From positions 1 to 40,418 of the forward strand of contig CAMATD010000016.1 of the NCBI GenBank assembly GCA_945860785.1: a stretch of DNA of 40,418 nt, written 5' to 3'. The position numbers were made by a program, and so were the translations under genes. Below the pieces are notes generated by a model, which searched no databases, was not told the origin of the DNA, and saw only the letters and a program-made list of their open reading frames with translations. Shown in pieces: positions 1 through 7,521 of this stretch (position 1 is the first letter of the stretch; the number at the start of each line of letters is the position of its first letter). The stretch is from Variovorax sp. YR752. GTDB lineage: Bacteria; Pseudomonadota; Gammaproteobacteria; Burkholderiales; Burkholderiaceae_C.

Positions 1-35
1 GACGGGTTATCAACTCGTTAAAAAAGGTCAAAAAC

Positions 36-632
36 ATGAGGGATTGGTTCTATCAGCTCACGGGCAAGGCATGGATCGCGCTGCTGTTCGGCATCGGTAT
101 CCTGGGCTGGGCGGCCTATGCGCAATTCAAGGCAGGCGCCGACACGCACGGCACCGCGGCGGAAGACCTCGTGGCCAAGAGCGGCACGATCGTCAGCGGC
201 AGCGAAATCACCGAAACCACCAAGCGCCGCCGCGGCGGCACCACGACGCGCCACTACTTCGTGCTCGACGCCAAGCTGGCCGACGGCAGCACCGAGAAAT
301 GGCGCGTGGACTACGCGATCGGCCGCCGCAAGCTCGAGCCGCTGATCGACGAGGCCGTCGATGTGCGCGTCGATCCTTCGGACAACAACCTCGTCTACGA
401 GGTCAAGCTCAAGGGCCAGCCCGTGGTCGCGCTCGCCGACGTGCAGAAGATCATGGAAGACAAGGACAAGGCCGCGGCGTCCATCGCCACGGACAAGAGC
501 ACGCTGATCGTCGGCGCCATCGCCCTGCTGCTGGGCATCGGCGGGCTGTTCATCCGGCGTCGGATCGCCAGCGGCTACGCGGCGACACAAGCGGCGACGG
601 TGCAGACGCCCACGATCGGCGAGAAGGTCTGA
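36..632 (+). CDS. Small two-TM membrane protein, DUF3592-like architecture
   Basis: This is a 198-residue protein of unknown function. A hydrophobic segment lies near the N-terminus (about residues 13-28). It is followed by a soluble, beta-rich middle part containing an arginine-rich stretch (KRRRGG, about 63-68), and a second membrane segment near residues 158-175 ends in RRR. The arrangement of membrane segment, soluble domain and membrane segment, with a 'VDVRVDPSDNNLVYEV'-type strand, resembles DUF3592 proteins, but the resemblance is weak. The ATG at 36 is the first in frame. The upstream region is cut by the window edge, so promoter and operon context cannot be judged. The gene converges on the DUF349 gene and shares its terminator region. 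Confidence 0.7.
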   Translation: MRDWFYQLTGKAWIALLFGIGILGWAAYAQFKAGADTHGTAAEDLVAKSGTIVSGSEITETTKRRRGGTTTRHYFVLDAKLADGSTEKWRVDYAIGRRKLEPLIDEAVDVRVDPSDNNLVYEVKLKGQPVVALADVQKIMEDKDKAAASIATDKSTLIVGAIALLLGIGGLFIRRRIASGYAATQAATVQTPTIGEKV

Positions 633-650
633 CCGGCGGCCAGAGAACCC

Positions 651-680
651 CAAAAGAAAAGGCGCCCCGCGGGGCGCCTT
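651..680 (-). terminator. Intrinsic terminator of the DUF349 gene
   Basis: A perfect 22-base GC palindrome (659-680) overlaps the TAA stop at 679-681. On the minus strand it is followed by a T-rich tail (TTTTCTTTTG). It lies between two convergent genes and may also stop the plus-strand gene ending at 632, although the T tract is on the minus side. Confidence 0.8.
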
Positions 681-3555
681 ACTTGCGCAGCAGAGCCTTC
701 AGCGCATTCTGCAGCCGGCGCGCGCTGGCAGCGTCGTGCGCCGCAGCCAGCACCTTGCCAGCATCCTGGCCCCAGGTCTGGGCCGGCGCCGGGTCGCCGC
801 GCTTCGTCAGCAGCTTCAGTTGCAGGGCACGGCGCGCGTCGAGTTGCTCGGCGGGCGTCGGCACCTCGGCGGCCATTTCCAGGCGCAGCAGCGCTTCGGC
901 CGCGTCGCTGGCAGCGGCCGTCGGGGTGGCACCCAGTGCCTGCGACCAACCGGTGCGCACGGCCGGCGTCACCGCACGGCCGAGTTCCTGGACGCTGGGC
1001 AGGCGTGCGGCATCGCGCTGTTCCCAGGCGCCGCGCACCTGCGTCAACGCTTCGCCATGGGCCTGCGCTGCGAGCTTGCGCAGTGCCATGTCCGCACGTT
1101 CGAGGGCTTCGCGCTGGGCACGGAAGGCCGCATCGCCAAGGCGCGGGCCGCGATCTTCGAAGCGCGGAGGACGGTCGCCGAAACGGCCGGCCGGTGCGCC
1201 GCGATCACCGCGTGCATCGGAGCGGGGAGCGCCGCGATCGCCACCGGGGCGACCCGGGCCTGCTGGCCGGCCACCGTCGCGCCGGTCGCCGCCGAAACGG
1301 CCGCCGGCACCACCACGGGCTGCGGGCGCCGCGTCCGTCTTCTTGCTGCTGGGACGGTCGTCACCGCGCATGGCCACGACGGGCTTGGGCGCCGGCTTCG
1401 GAGCCGCCGCGGGCTCCGCGCTCTCGGCTGCGGCGGCTTCGCCGGCATCGTGTGCCGCGCCATCGGAGCGTGCCGAGGCGTCGGCGCCATCGGTCGGGGC
1501 CACGAGGTCGGATGCTTCGGCTTGCGCCGCTTCGACGGGTGCCGCAGGCGATGCCTCCGCGTCGCTCGGGCTCGGCGCCTGCTCGGCACTCTCGCTGAAC
1601 TCGGCCGCAGCCTGGCGGCCCGGTGCAACCACTTCGGTCGCGCCGACCGAGGGGCCGTCGCTCGCTGCTGCCGCTGCCTGCTCGACCTTCAGCGCCGGCG
1701 GCGGCGCTTCGCCACGCAGCGCGCCTTCGAGGCGGGCAATGGCCGCACGGATCTTCTGCACATCGCCGCCGGCGTTGGCGGCATCCAGTGCCTTGGAGGC
1801 ATCGAGCACATAGCGGTCGTGCTCGCTCATCGCGGCCGACACCTTTTCGCGCTCGGCCGTCTTGCGGTTGAAGGCTTCGTCGATGGGCGCGCGGAAGGCG
1901 TCCCACAACTTCTGTTCATGGCGGCGGTCGAGCGGCACGCTCTGCGCCTCGGCCTGCCAGCGCTGCTGCAGCGCCTTGACGGCATCGATGCGCAGCATCG
2001 GCTGGGCACCGAGCTCTGCGGCCTCGGCAATCATGGCCTGGCGGCGTTCGACGCTGGCCTTTTGCGCAGTCTCGAAAGGCGCGCGTGCGGCGCCGAAGGC
2101 CTCGTTCCACAGCGGCTGCAGTTCGGCGAACACCTTTTCGCCCACATGGCCGGCGTCGCGCCAACGGTCGGCAAACTGATGCAGCGCGCGGTTGTGCGCC
2201 TTCAGGTCGGAGGCGCCGGCGTGCTCGGCCGCCCAGGCCTTGACCTCTTCGATCAGCGCCACGCGATGGGCGCGGTGCTCGGCCGCGTCGGCGCGAACCT
2301 TCTCGAGCCAGGCTTCGACCACCTTGTGGGCTTCGTTGCAGGCTTCGTCGAAGCGCTTCCACAGCGCATGGTTGGGCACGCCGCCCTGGTCGGCCTGCTT
2401 CCACTGGTCGCGCAGCGCGCGCAGCGTTTCCTGCATCTTGCGGCCACCGAGGGCCTGGCCTTCGGGGCGCTTGAGCAGGCCTTCGGCCTTGGCCACGAGG
2501 TCTTCGCGCACCTTGTCGGCGCTCCAGCGCTGCCAGCCTTCGAGTTCGCCGGCGGCGACCAGCGCGGCGTGCACGCGGGCTTCGAGCGGGGCTTCGACCA
2601 GCTTGCCGTGTTCCTTGAGCACTGCGCGCAGCGCAGCGGCCGCACCGGCGCTGGCCTTGCCATTGCCTTCGGCGGTTTCCTGTTCGAGCTTGGCGAGTGC
2701 GGTCTGCACGGCGTCTTGGGCAGCGGCGCGCACGGCCGGATCGACCTTGGGTGCGGCAGGCCGCGCAGGCGCGGCGGGCTTGGGTGCCACCACCTCGCCG
2801 CGCGCGGTGCGCAGCTCGTCGGCCCACACGGGCACCGGCGGCAGCGGCGCTGCGGCATCGGCGGCGGCGGCAATTGCCAGGGCCAGCGCGCCATGGAAGG
2901 CGTCGGACACGACCAGCAGCTGCGACTTGGACGCCTCGAGCTGCGGCGCGAACTTGGCGTCGAGGCTGTTCCAGTTGATGTCGGAGGTGATGTCGGCAGC
3001 CTGCTGCTGCCAATGGGTCACGTCGGCGCGCAGCGATTCTTCGGCGGACTGGGCGTCCTGCCAGCCCTTGGTGGACAGCACTTCGAAGCGCTGGGCCAGC
3101 AGCACGGCGGCCTCGCGGTGGACCTGGGCACGGTGCTGCAGGTCTTCGATGCCCTTGACGCGTTCGGCCAGCTTCAGCTTCAGGCCAGCCAGCGGTTCGC
3201 GCGACAGCGGTGCGCCGGCCTTGGCGGCGTCGCGCTGCCAGGCCAGTGCATCGGCGATGTTGAGCTTGGACTGGCCCAACAGCGCTTCGGCCTTCTGCGC
3301 CCACTCGACGCCGATGGCCTCCTGGCCCTTGGCGCGCTTGAGCTCATCGAGCTTCTCGCGCAGCAGGCGCGCCGCGCCCTTGTCGCGACCACTCAGCTCT
3401 TTGAAGACCTCCTGCATTTGCTCGGGCGCGGGGTTGCCCGCGAGCCAGTCGCGGATGCGCGCGGCGCGCTCGCCCGAAGTCGGCGCGGTGAAGGCGCCGC
3501 CGGTGAGCGTGTCGAGGGCCTGAAGGTCGTGTGGCTTGGAAGAAGTAGAGGTCAC
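679..3555 (-). CDS. DUF349 domain-containing protein with RG-rich linker
   Basis: This large soluble protein (958 residues from the GTG at 3555) has repeated charged helical modules of the DUF349 type, with recurring tryptophans (LRDQWKQAD, LKALQQRWQAEA, DRWRDAGH). No catalytic motif is visible and the cellular role is not established. The frame is open up to an ATG at 3675. I prefer the GTG because the extra 40 residues are translated from GC hairpin leader sequence, while 'TSTSSKPHDLQ' begins protein-like sequence. Neither start has a strong Shine-Dalgarno. Between about residues 735 and 800 lies a disordered tract rich in RGG, GGR and GDR, preceded by an acidic Ala/Pro/Glu-rich linker. A helical C-terminal domain of about 160 residues follows. 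Confidence 0.85.
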   Translation of the reverse strand: MTSTSSKPHDLQALDTLTGGAFTAPTSGERAARIRDWLAGNPAPEQMQEVFKELSGRDKGAARLLREKLDELKRAKGQEAIGVEWAQKAEALLGQSKLNIADALAWQRDAAKAGAPLSREPLAGLKLKLAERVKGIEDLQHRAQVHREAAVLLAQRFEVLSTKGWQDAQSAEESLRADVTHWQQQAADITSDINWNSLDAKFAPQLEASKSQLLVVSDAFHGALALAIAAAADAAAPLPPVPVWADELRTARGEVVAPKPAAPARPAAPKVDPAVRAAAQDAVQTALAKLEQETAEGNGKASAGAAAALRAVLKEHGKLVEAPLEARVHAALVAAGELEGWQRWSADKVREDLVAKAEGLLKRPEGQALGGRKMQETLRALRDQWKQADQGGVPNHALWKRFDEACNEAHKVVEAWLEKVRADAAEHRAHRVALIEEVKAWAAEHAGASDLKAHNRALHQFADRWRDAGHVGEKVFAELQPLWNEAFGAARAPFETAQKASVERRQAMIAEAAELGAQPMLRIDAVKALQQRWQAEAQSVPLDRRHEQKLWDAFRAPIDEAFNRKTAEREKVSAAMSEHDRYVLDASKALDAANAGGDVQKIRAAIARLEGALRGEAPPPALKVEQAAAAASDGPSVGATEVVAPGRQAAAEFSESAEQAPSPSDAEASPAAPVEAAQAEASDLVAPTDGADASARSDGAAHDAGEAAAAESAEPAAAPKPAPKPVVAMRGDDRPSSKKTDAAPAARGGAGGRFGGDRRDGGRPAGPGRPGGDRGAPRSDARGDRGAPAGRFGDRPPRFEDRGPRLGDAAFRAQREALERADMALRKLAAQAHGEALTQVRGAWEQRDAARLPSVQELGRAVTPAVRTGWSQALGATPTAAASDAAEALLRLEMAAEVPTPAEQLDARRALQLKLLTKRGDPAPAQTWGQDAGKVLAAAHDAASARRLQNALKALLRK

Positions 3556-3708
3556 TGCGCGGAATCGTTGTCTTAATAGAGAAAGCGAAGGCGCCGGCAA
3601 AGGCCGGCGCACATCGACATTTTCACCCACTTGCGGCCGGGTGTTGAATTTCGCCCTGGAACCGTGGCGAAACACAGGCCTGCGAGCAGGGAGATGGATG
3701 GTCTACAT

Positions 3709-3736
3709 ATAATAGCAAGGTCGGGTGAAAAACCAA
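3709..3736 (-). promoter_or_regulatory. Predicted sigma70 promoter for the DUF349 gene
   Basis: On the minus strand, TTGGTT (3731-3736) and TATTAT (3709-3714) are separated by 16 bases. This AT-rich island in GC-rich DNA predicts a start near 3702 and a leader of about 145 bases. The leader contains two perfect hairpins: TTTCGCC/GGCGAAA (3649-3655/3666-3672) and GCGCCGGC/GCCGGCGC (3591-3598/3603-3610). Confidence 0.5.
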
Positions 3737-3747
3737 GTGCCGGCCCC

Positions 3748-6700
3748 TTACTTCATGGCGAGATTGAGTTCGGCGCCCGGCTTCCAGTCGGCACAGCTGG
3801 CACTGGTACGCACCGCGCCCAGGAACAGCCGCTCGCTCGACAGCTTCTGCGCCAGCAGGTAGTCGCGCACGGCGGCGCCGCGCTCGACCGCGAGCTGCCG
3901 CATCGATTCTTCGTCGACCGGAACACTGGCCAGCAGCAGGTTTTCCATTTCCTTGACAGGCAGGTCCTTGGCCAGCCCGACGAGGTTGCGCGGCTTCGTG
4001 ATGTCGGCCCGCTTGTAGACCGCGGTCAGCAGCTCGGGGTATTCGGCATCGGTCACTGGCGGCACGTCGGTGCCGGTCTGGCCGGCACGCACCGCGACAC
4101 GGCGCTTTTCGGCCTGGGTGAGCTGGCGCTGGTAGGCGTCGCGTTCCTTGTCGAGGCTGGAGGTGCCGACCACCGTCATCTGCAGGGTCGGCCGGTCGGT
4201 CAGGGCCTTCACGACCTTGTCCAGGCTTTCCTTGGCGGAGGCGCTGAGCACCGAGCTGCCGGGCTCGAAGGTGATGGCGCTCGATTCGCCGCTGCCGCCG
4301 CCCAGACCACCGGTCAGCAGGCTGAACGGTGCCGTGATCGCCTTGCCGATCAGGTTGACGATGGCCTTCCAGATCAACGGGCCGACGCTGAATTGCGGGT
4401 CGTTGAGCGAGCCGCTGAGCGGCAGGTCGATGTCGATCACGCCGTTGCGGTCGGCCAGCAGGGCCACGGCGAGCTTCACCGGCAGGCGGTTGGTCGAGCC
4501 GGCGACTTCATCGCCGAACTGCAATTGGTTGAGCACCAGCTTGTTGGTGGCCGTCAGCTGACCATCGGGCGCCACCTTGTAGTTGACGTCCATGCTCATC
4601 TTGCCGCGCTCGATGCCATGGCCGGCATAGCGCACCGAGTAGGGCGACAGCGGCGCCAGGTCGAGGTCGCGCATCTTGGCGGTGATGTCGAGCTCGAGCG
4701 GCTTGGCCAGCGGATTGAGCTTGCCGGTGATCTCCAGCGCCGCAGTCTGCTGCGCCTTGCCGCGCAGTTCCAGGTCGGCCAGCGCAGGGCGGCCGCCCTC
4801 GCCCTTCGGCGGGCTCGACGAGAAGGAGCTCAGTTTGCCTGTCAGCTCGCTGAGGTCGGCCGAGTAGTTGGGCTTGACGAACAGGTCGGTGAAGTCGATC
4901 TTGCCGTTGACCAGGCTCATCGGGCCGAAGTTGATGACCGGCTTGGGGCCGGTGTCTGCGGCGGCCTGCGCCGTGGCAACAGGCGCTGCGGCCGGTTTGG
5001 CGGGCTCGGCGGCGACGCCGACCATGGCTTCGGCCGACACCGGTGTGCCGCCCGAGGTCTTCGGCGGCGCCCCGCGGGTCGTGGTGGTGGTGCCGCCCGG
5101 GCCCTTCTGGGTCTTGGCCCCTGCGGTGGCCGCGGCGGCTGCGGCACCTTCGGCCTCGCCCTTCTTCGTCAGGTTGAGCAGGTTGAGCAGGTTGAGCCGG
5201 CCGGTGGGGTCGACGATCACGCGGGCGAAGAAGTCGGTCAGCGTGGTTTCGCGCACGTCGACGTTCGGCGGTGCGTTGGGCGCCATGCTCAGCTGCAGAC
5301 CGCGCAGGCTCAGCGTCTTCCAGCTCAGCAACTGGTTGGTGTTGCGGTCGAAACCGGGCGACTGGGTGAGCGAGACGCTGTTGGCGCGGAAGTCGTCGAG
5401 CGCGGTGTCGCCGGCCAGCTTGATGCTCATGCCCGCCGGCGTGGTCGCATAGTGCACCGTGCCGCGGTAGCTCGCGAAGGCGCGGCGGATGTCGACATTG
5501 AGCGCGTCGGCGTAGTAGGCCTTGAAGGAGTGCGCGGGGAACGAGACCACCTCAAGCCGGCCCTCGGCCGCCAGCGGCTTGAGCACCACGTTGCCCTTGT
5601 AGTCGAAGCGGCCCGGATCCGACCGTCCGGAGCCGATGCGGCCGGAGACCTGCAGCGGCGAGACGGTGTTGGTTTCGGGCGCGATCTTCTGGGCATTGAG
5701 CTTGAAGGCCGTGACCTCGATGGTCACCGGCGTCGCGCCGGCCTTGTCGGCGTACGAGAGGCTGCCGTTGTCGACCGCCAGGGTGCCGATGGTCAGCGCC
5801 CAGGGCTTGGTGTTGGCGCCAGGCTGCGTCGAGCCGGCACCGGCCGGCTTGGGCGCCGCCACCTTGGCCTCGGCGGTGCCTTCCTTGGCGCCACTGCTGG
5901 CCGGATCCGTGGCCATCAGGTTGAGCTGGCCCGCCGCATCGCGCGCGACCACGAGCTGCGGGTTGGCCAGGGCCACTTCGCTCAGGTGGAACACGGACTC
6001 CAGCGGGCGCACGTCCGCCAGCGCCAGCTTGAGCGATTCGAAGCCCAGCAGCTCGCGCCCCCTGGCGTCGTTCAGCTTGGCGCCGTGCGCCTCGACGGTC
6101 CCGGTGATCTTGAGGCCGGTTGTCGCGGCCTGCTGGAAGTCGATCTTCAGGTCGGCGTCCAGGCTGCCTGCCTGCAGCTTCACCGGCAGGCCGCCCGGGA
6201 TGTAGCCGAGGTAGGGCACCAGGTCGAGGCCCTTGAACTGCACATGCGCGTCGGTCTTGCGGCTGTCCGCGAAGGGCGTGCTGAAGGCGGCCGAATCGAA
6301 CTTGCTGCCGTTGAGCGTGAAGGCGAGCTTGGGTTCGGTGTTGATCTCGCGCTTGGAGGCCAGGTTGCTCAGGAAAGGCACGCTGAGCATGAAGCCGCGC
6401 AGCTCGTGCTTGCGCTTGACGGTCTGGTCGTCGAAGTCGACCGCGCCGTCCTTGATCGAGATGTTGTAGATGGCAAAGCGCGCCGGCTCGGCCTTGGGAT
6501 CGGGCGGCGGGCCCGACGCCAGCTTGGCGAGGATGTCGTCGATGTCGTACTTGCCGTCGGCCTGGTGCGTCAGCAGGACCGCGGGCGACTCGACCGTCAC
6601 CGTGTCGATCACCGGCGCCAGGCGGAAGATCGATTGCAGCTCGGCATCGGCGTAGATGCGCTTGATGGCCAGTTGCGCCTGCTTGCCGTCGGCGGTGGCG

Positions 6701-6921
6701 ATGCGAAGGTCGTTCAGCGCGAGTTCGAGCGTCCAGGGCTTGAAGTCGATCTTGCCGACCGTGACCTGCCGGCCGAGCTTCTCGCTCGCGATCTTCTGGA
6801 TCTGGCTCTTGGCGATCGGCGGCACGGCCAACCAGGCAATGACCCAGAAGGCCAACAGAACCAGCAAAGCGACGATCCCACGTCGCACCCATTTGTTTTG
6901 TTTGAGCGAAGCTAAATCCAT
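3748..6921 (-). CDS. DUF748 domain-containing protein (AsmA-like envelope protein)
   Basis: The protein is 1057 residues long. It is anchored by one N-terminal membrane helix (about residues 13-35) and is otherwise predicted to be periplasmic. The long series of beta-rich repeats ('VGKIDFKPWTLELALNDLRI', 'LNGSKFDSAAFSTPF') is characteristic of DUF748/AsmA-like proteins, which are thought to span the periplasm and help move or organise lipids. That role comes from the family, not from this sequence. Low-complexity Ala/Pro/Thr linkers lie near residues 340-360 and 590-660. The C-terminal part has an OmpA-like look ('ITFEPGSSVLSASAKESLDK'). The ATG at 6921 is chosen over the longer frame starting at 7023 because the membrane helix follows it directly and the upstream part overlaps hairpin DNA. 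Confidence 0.85.
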   Translation of the reverse strand: MDLASLKQNKWVRRGIVALLVLLAFWVIAWLAVPPIAKSQIQKIASEKLGRQVTVGKIDFKPWTLELALNDLRIATADGKQAQLAIKRIYADAELQSIFRLAPVIDTVTVESPAVLLTHQADGKYDIDDILAKLASGPPPDPKAEPARFAIYNISIKDGAVDFDDQTVKRKHELRGFMLSVPFLSNLASKREINTEPKLAFTLNGSKFDSAAFSTPFADSRKTDAHVQFKGLDLVPYLGYIPGGLPVKLQAGSLDADLKIDFQQAATTGLKITGTVEAHGAKLNDARGRELLGFESLKLALADVRPLESVFHLSEVALANPQLVVARDAAGQLNLMATDPASSGAKEGTAEAKVAAPKPAGAGSTQPGANTKPWALTIGTLAVDNGSLSYADKAGATPVTIEVTAFKLNAQKIAPETNTVSPLQVSGRIGSGRSDPGRFDYKGNVVLKPLAAEGRLEVVSFPAHSFKAYYADALNVDIRRAFASYRGTVHYATTPAGMSIKLAGDTALDDFRANSVSLTQSPGFDRNTNQLLSWKTLSLRGLQLSMAPNAPPNVDVRETTLTDFFARVIVDPTGRLNLLNLLNLTKKGEAEGAAAAAATAGAKTQKGPGGTTTTTRGAPPKTSGGTPVSAEAMVGVAAEPAKPAAAPVATAQAAADTGPKPVINFGPMSLVNGKIDFTDLFVKPNYSADLSELTGKLSSFSSSPPKGEGGRPALADLELRGKAQQTAALEITGKLNPLAKPLELDITAKMRDLDLAPLSPYSVRYAGHGIERGKMSMDVNYKVAPDGQLTATNKLVLNQLQFGDEVAGSTNRLPVKLAVALLADRNGVIDIDLPLSGSLNDPQFSVGPLIWKAIVNLIGKAITAPFSLLTGGLGGGSGESSAITFEPGSSVLSASAKESLDKVVKALTDRPTLQMTVVGTSSLDKERDAYQRQLTQAEKRRVAVRAGQTGTDVPPVTDAEYPELLTAVYKRADITKPRNLVGLAKDLPVKEMENLLLASVPVDEESMRQLAVERGAAVRDYLLAQKLSSERLFLGAVRTSASCADWKPGAELNLAMK

Positions 6922-6950
6922 CGCCGGAGTGTGCCGCAAACAAGTAGCAA

Positions 6951-7164
6951 TGCAGAAACAAGAAAGCCCGGTGATTCGACGGAATGTCTTGTCACCGGGC
7001 TTGATGGCGGGCACAAAACCCATGCCATCGATTCGCGCGACCGGAAGTCAATGGTTCCTGCCGTGCTGGCAGCAAGAGATTGCCGCCGTGGATCCTCCGT
7101 CGTTCGAACCCTTGACTTGCACCTCAGGCTGCCTGACTTCGGAAAAACGCCTGAAAACTCAGGC
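6951..7164 (-). ncRNA. Candidate structured small RNA, or structured leader of the DUF748 gene
   Basis: Read on the minus strand, this non-coding stretch folds by eye into consecutive stem-loops. First is a hairpin GCCTGA/TCAGGC (7164-7149). Next is a small CAGG/CCTG hairpin (7135-7125). Then comes a 13-bp outer stem with one mismatch (7118-7106 with 7057-7045), enclosing an 8-bp hairpin with one mismatch (7087-7068). A GATGGC/GCCATC hairpin follows (7029-7003). Last is a perfect 11-bp stem (7002-6992 with 6974-6964) with a U-rich tail, which looks like an intrinsic terminator. A promoter-like pair sits just upstream. I do not recognise the family. It is not tmRNA, RNase P RNA, 4.5S RNA or a tRNA by motif. 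It could instead be an attenuator leader, since it ends about 30 bases before the DUF748 start. Confidence 0.33.
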
Positions 7165-7170
7165 CCACTC

Positions 7171-7199
7171 AGATTAGGTGCCGCACCCTCGCATTGCAA
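7171..7199 (-). promoter_or_regulatory. Predicted sigma70 promoter of the candidate RNA
   Basis: On the minus strand, TTGCAA (7194-7199) and TAATCT (7171-7176) are separated by exactly 17 bases. The predicted start is about 7164, exactly at the first hairpin of the candidate RNA. Confidence 0.4.
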
Positions 7200-7268
7200 A
7201 TCGAATTTTTCAAGGGATTTCCCGTAGGCGAGCGCCTCTGAAATCGTTAACTTTTTAAACAACTATTA

Positions 7269-7292
7269 GCATAAGGAACAATTTCCTTATGC
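7269..7292. promoter_or_regulatory. Perfect dyad, possible operator
   Basis: Ten-base perfect arms (GCATAAGGAA / TTCCTTATGC) surround a 4-base spacer (CAAT). The right arm directly abuts the -35 box of the transglycosylase promoter, which suits a regulator binding site. There is no T tract on either side, so a terminator is less likely. The protein that might bind is unknown. Confidence 0.45.
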
Positions 7293-7320
7293 TTGACCGG
7301 GTATTTAGCCACGCTAGAAT
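7293..7320 (+). promoter_or_regulatory. Predicted sigma70 promoter of the transglycosylase gene
   Basis: TTGACC (7293-7298), a 16-base spacer and TAGAAT (7315-7320) form one of the best sigma70 matches in the window. The predicted start is near 7327, giving a leader of about 195 bases before the ATG at 7522. Confidence 0.6.
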
Positions 7321-7521
7321 CCGCCCTGCCCTGACTGCCAGACGCAGCAGGGCCTCCCTGAATCCGCTGCCGAATTCCCCCAGCCTAGATTAGGCCACCG
7401 CGCTCCTTACCCTACACCCCCTCCATGCGCGGAGCCTGATTCGTACCAATCCAAGCGCCGTTGCCTTCATCCCTCGCCTCTCCAGGCGTTGCGAACAGGT
7501 GCCGCACAGAAAGGAAGAGCG
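7321..7521 (+). other. Long C-rich 5' leader of the transglycosylase gene
   Basis: No convincing open frame is present. The leader starts with a perfect 7-bp hairpin (GCCCTGC 7323-7329 / GCAGGGC 7347-7353). It also holds a small GCCTA/TAGGC hairpin near 7383-7395 and CU-rich stretches (around 7402-7424, such as CTCCTTACC and CCCCCTCC) that could pair with Shine-Dalgarno-like sequence. A function as leader RNA or 5'-derived small RNA is speculative. Confidence 0.3.

Noticed and set aside
736-3576. Very long open frames opposite the DUF349 gene, and similar ones opposite DUF748 and dnaE
   Set aside because: They are shadows caused by high GC and third-position bias, with no recognisable domains and His/Gly/Arg-heavy composition.
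7045-7118. Imperfect inverted repeat resembling an integron attC site
   Set aside because: The conserved core GTTRRRY and its partner are missing at the ends, and there are no integrase or cassette genes nearby.
7090-7120. TTCGAAC resembling a tRNA T-loop
   Set aside because: The flanking bases do not form a T-stem on either strand, and there is no acceptor or anticodon arm, so no tRNA or tRNA-derived attachment site is supported.
6912-7262. Open frame of 116 codons on the minus strand in the gap before the transglycosylase gene
   Set aside because: It has no protein-like composition or domain, covers the hairpin-rich region exactly, and has no ribosome site. The stem-loops explain the sequence better.
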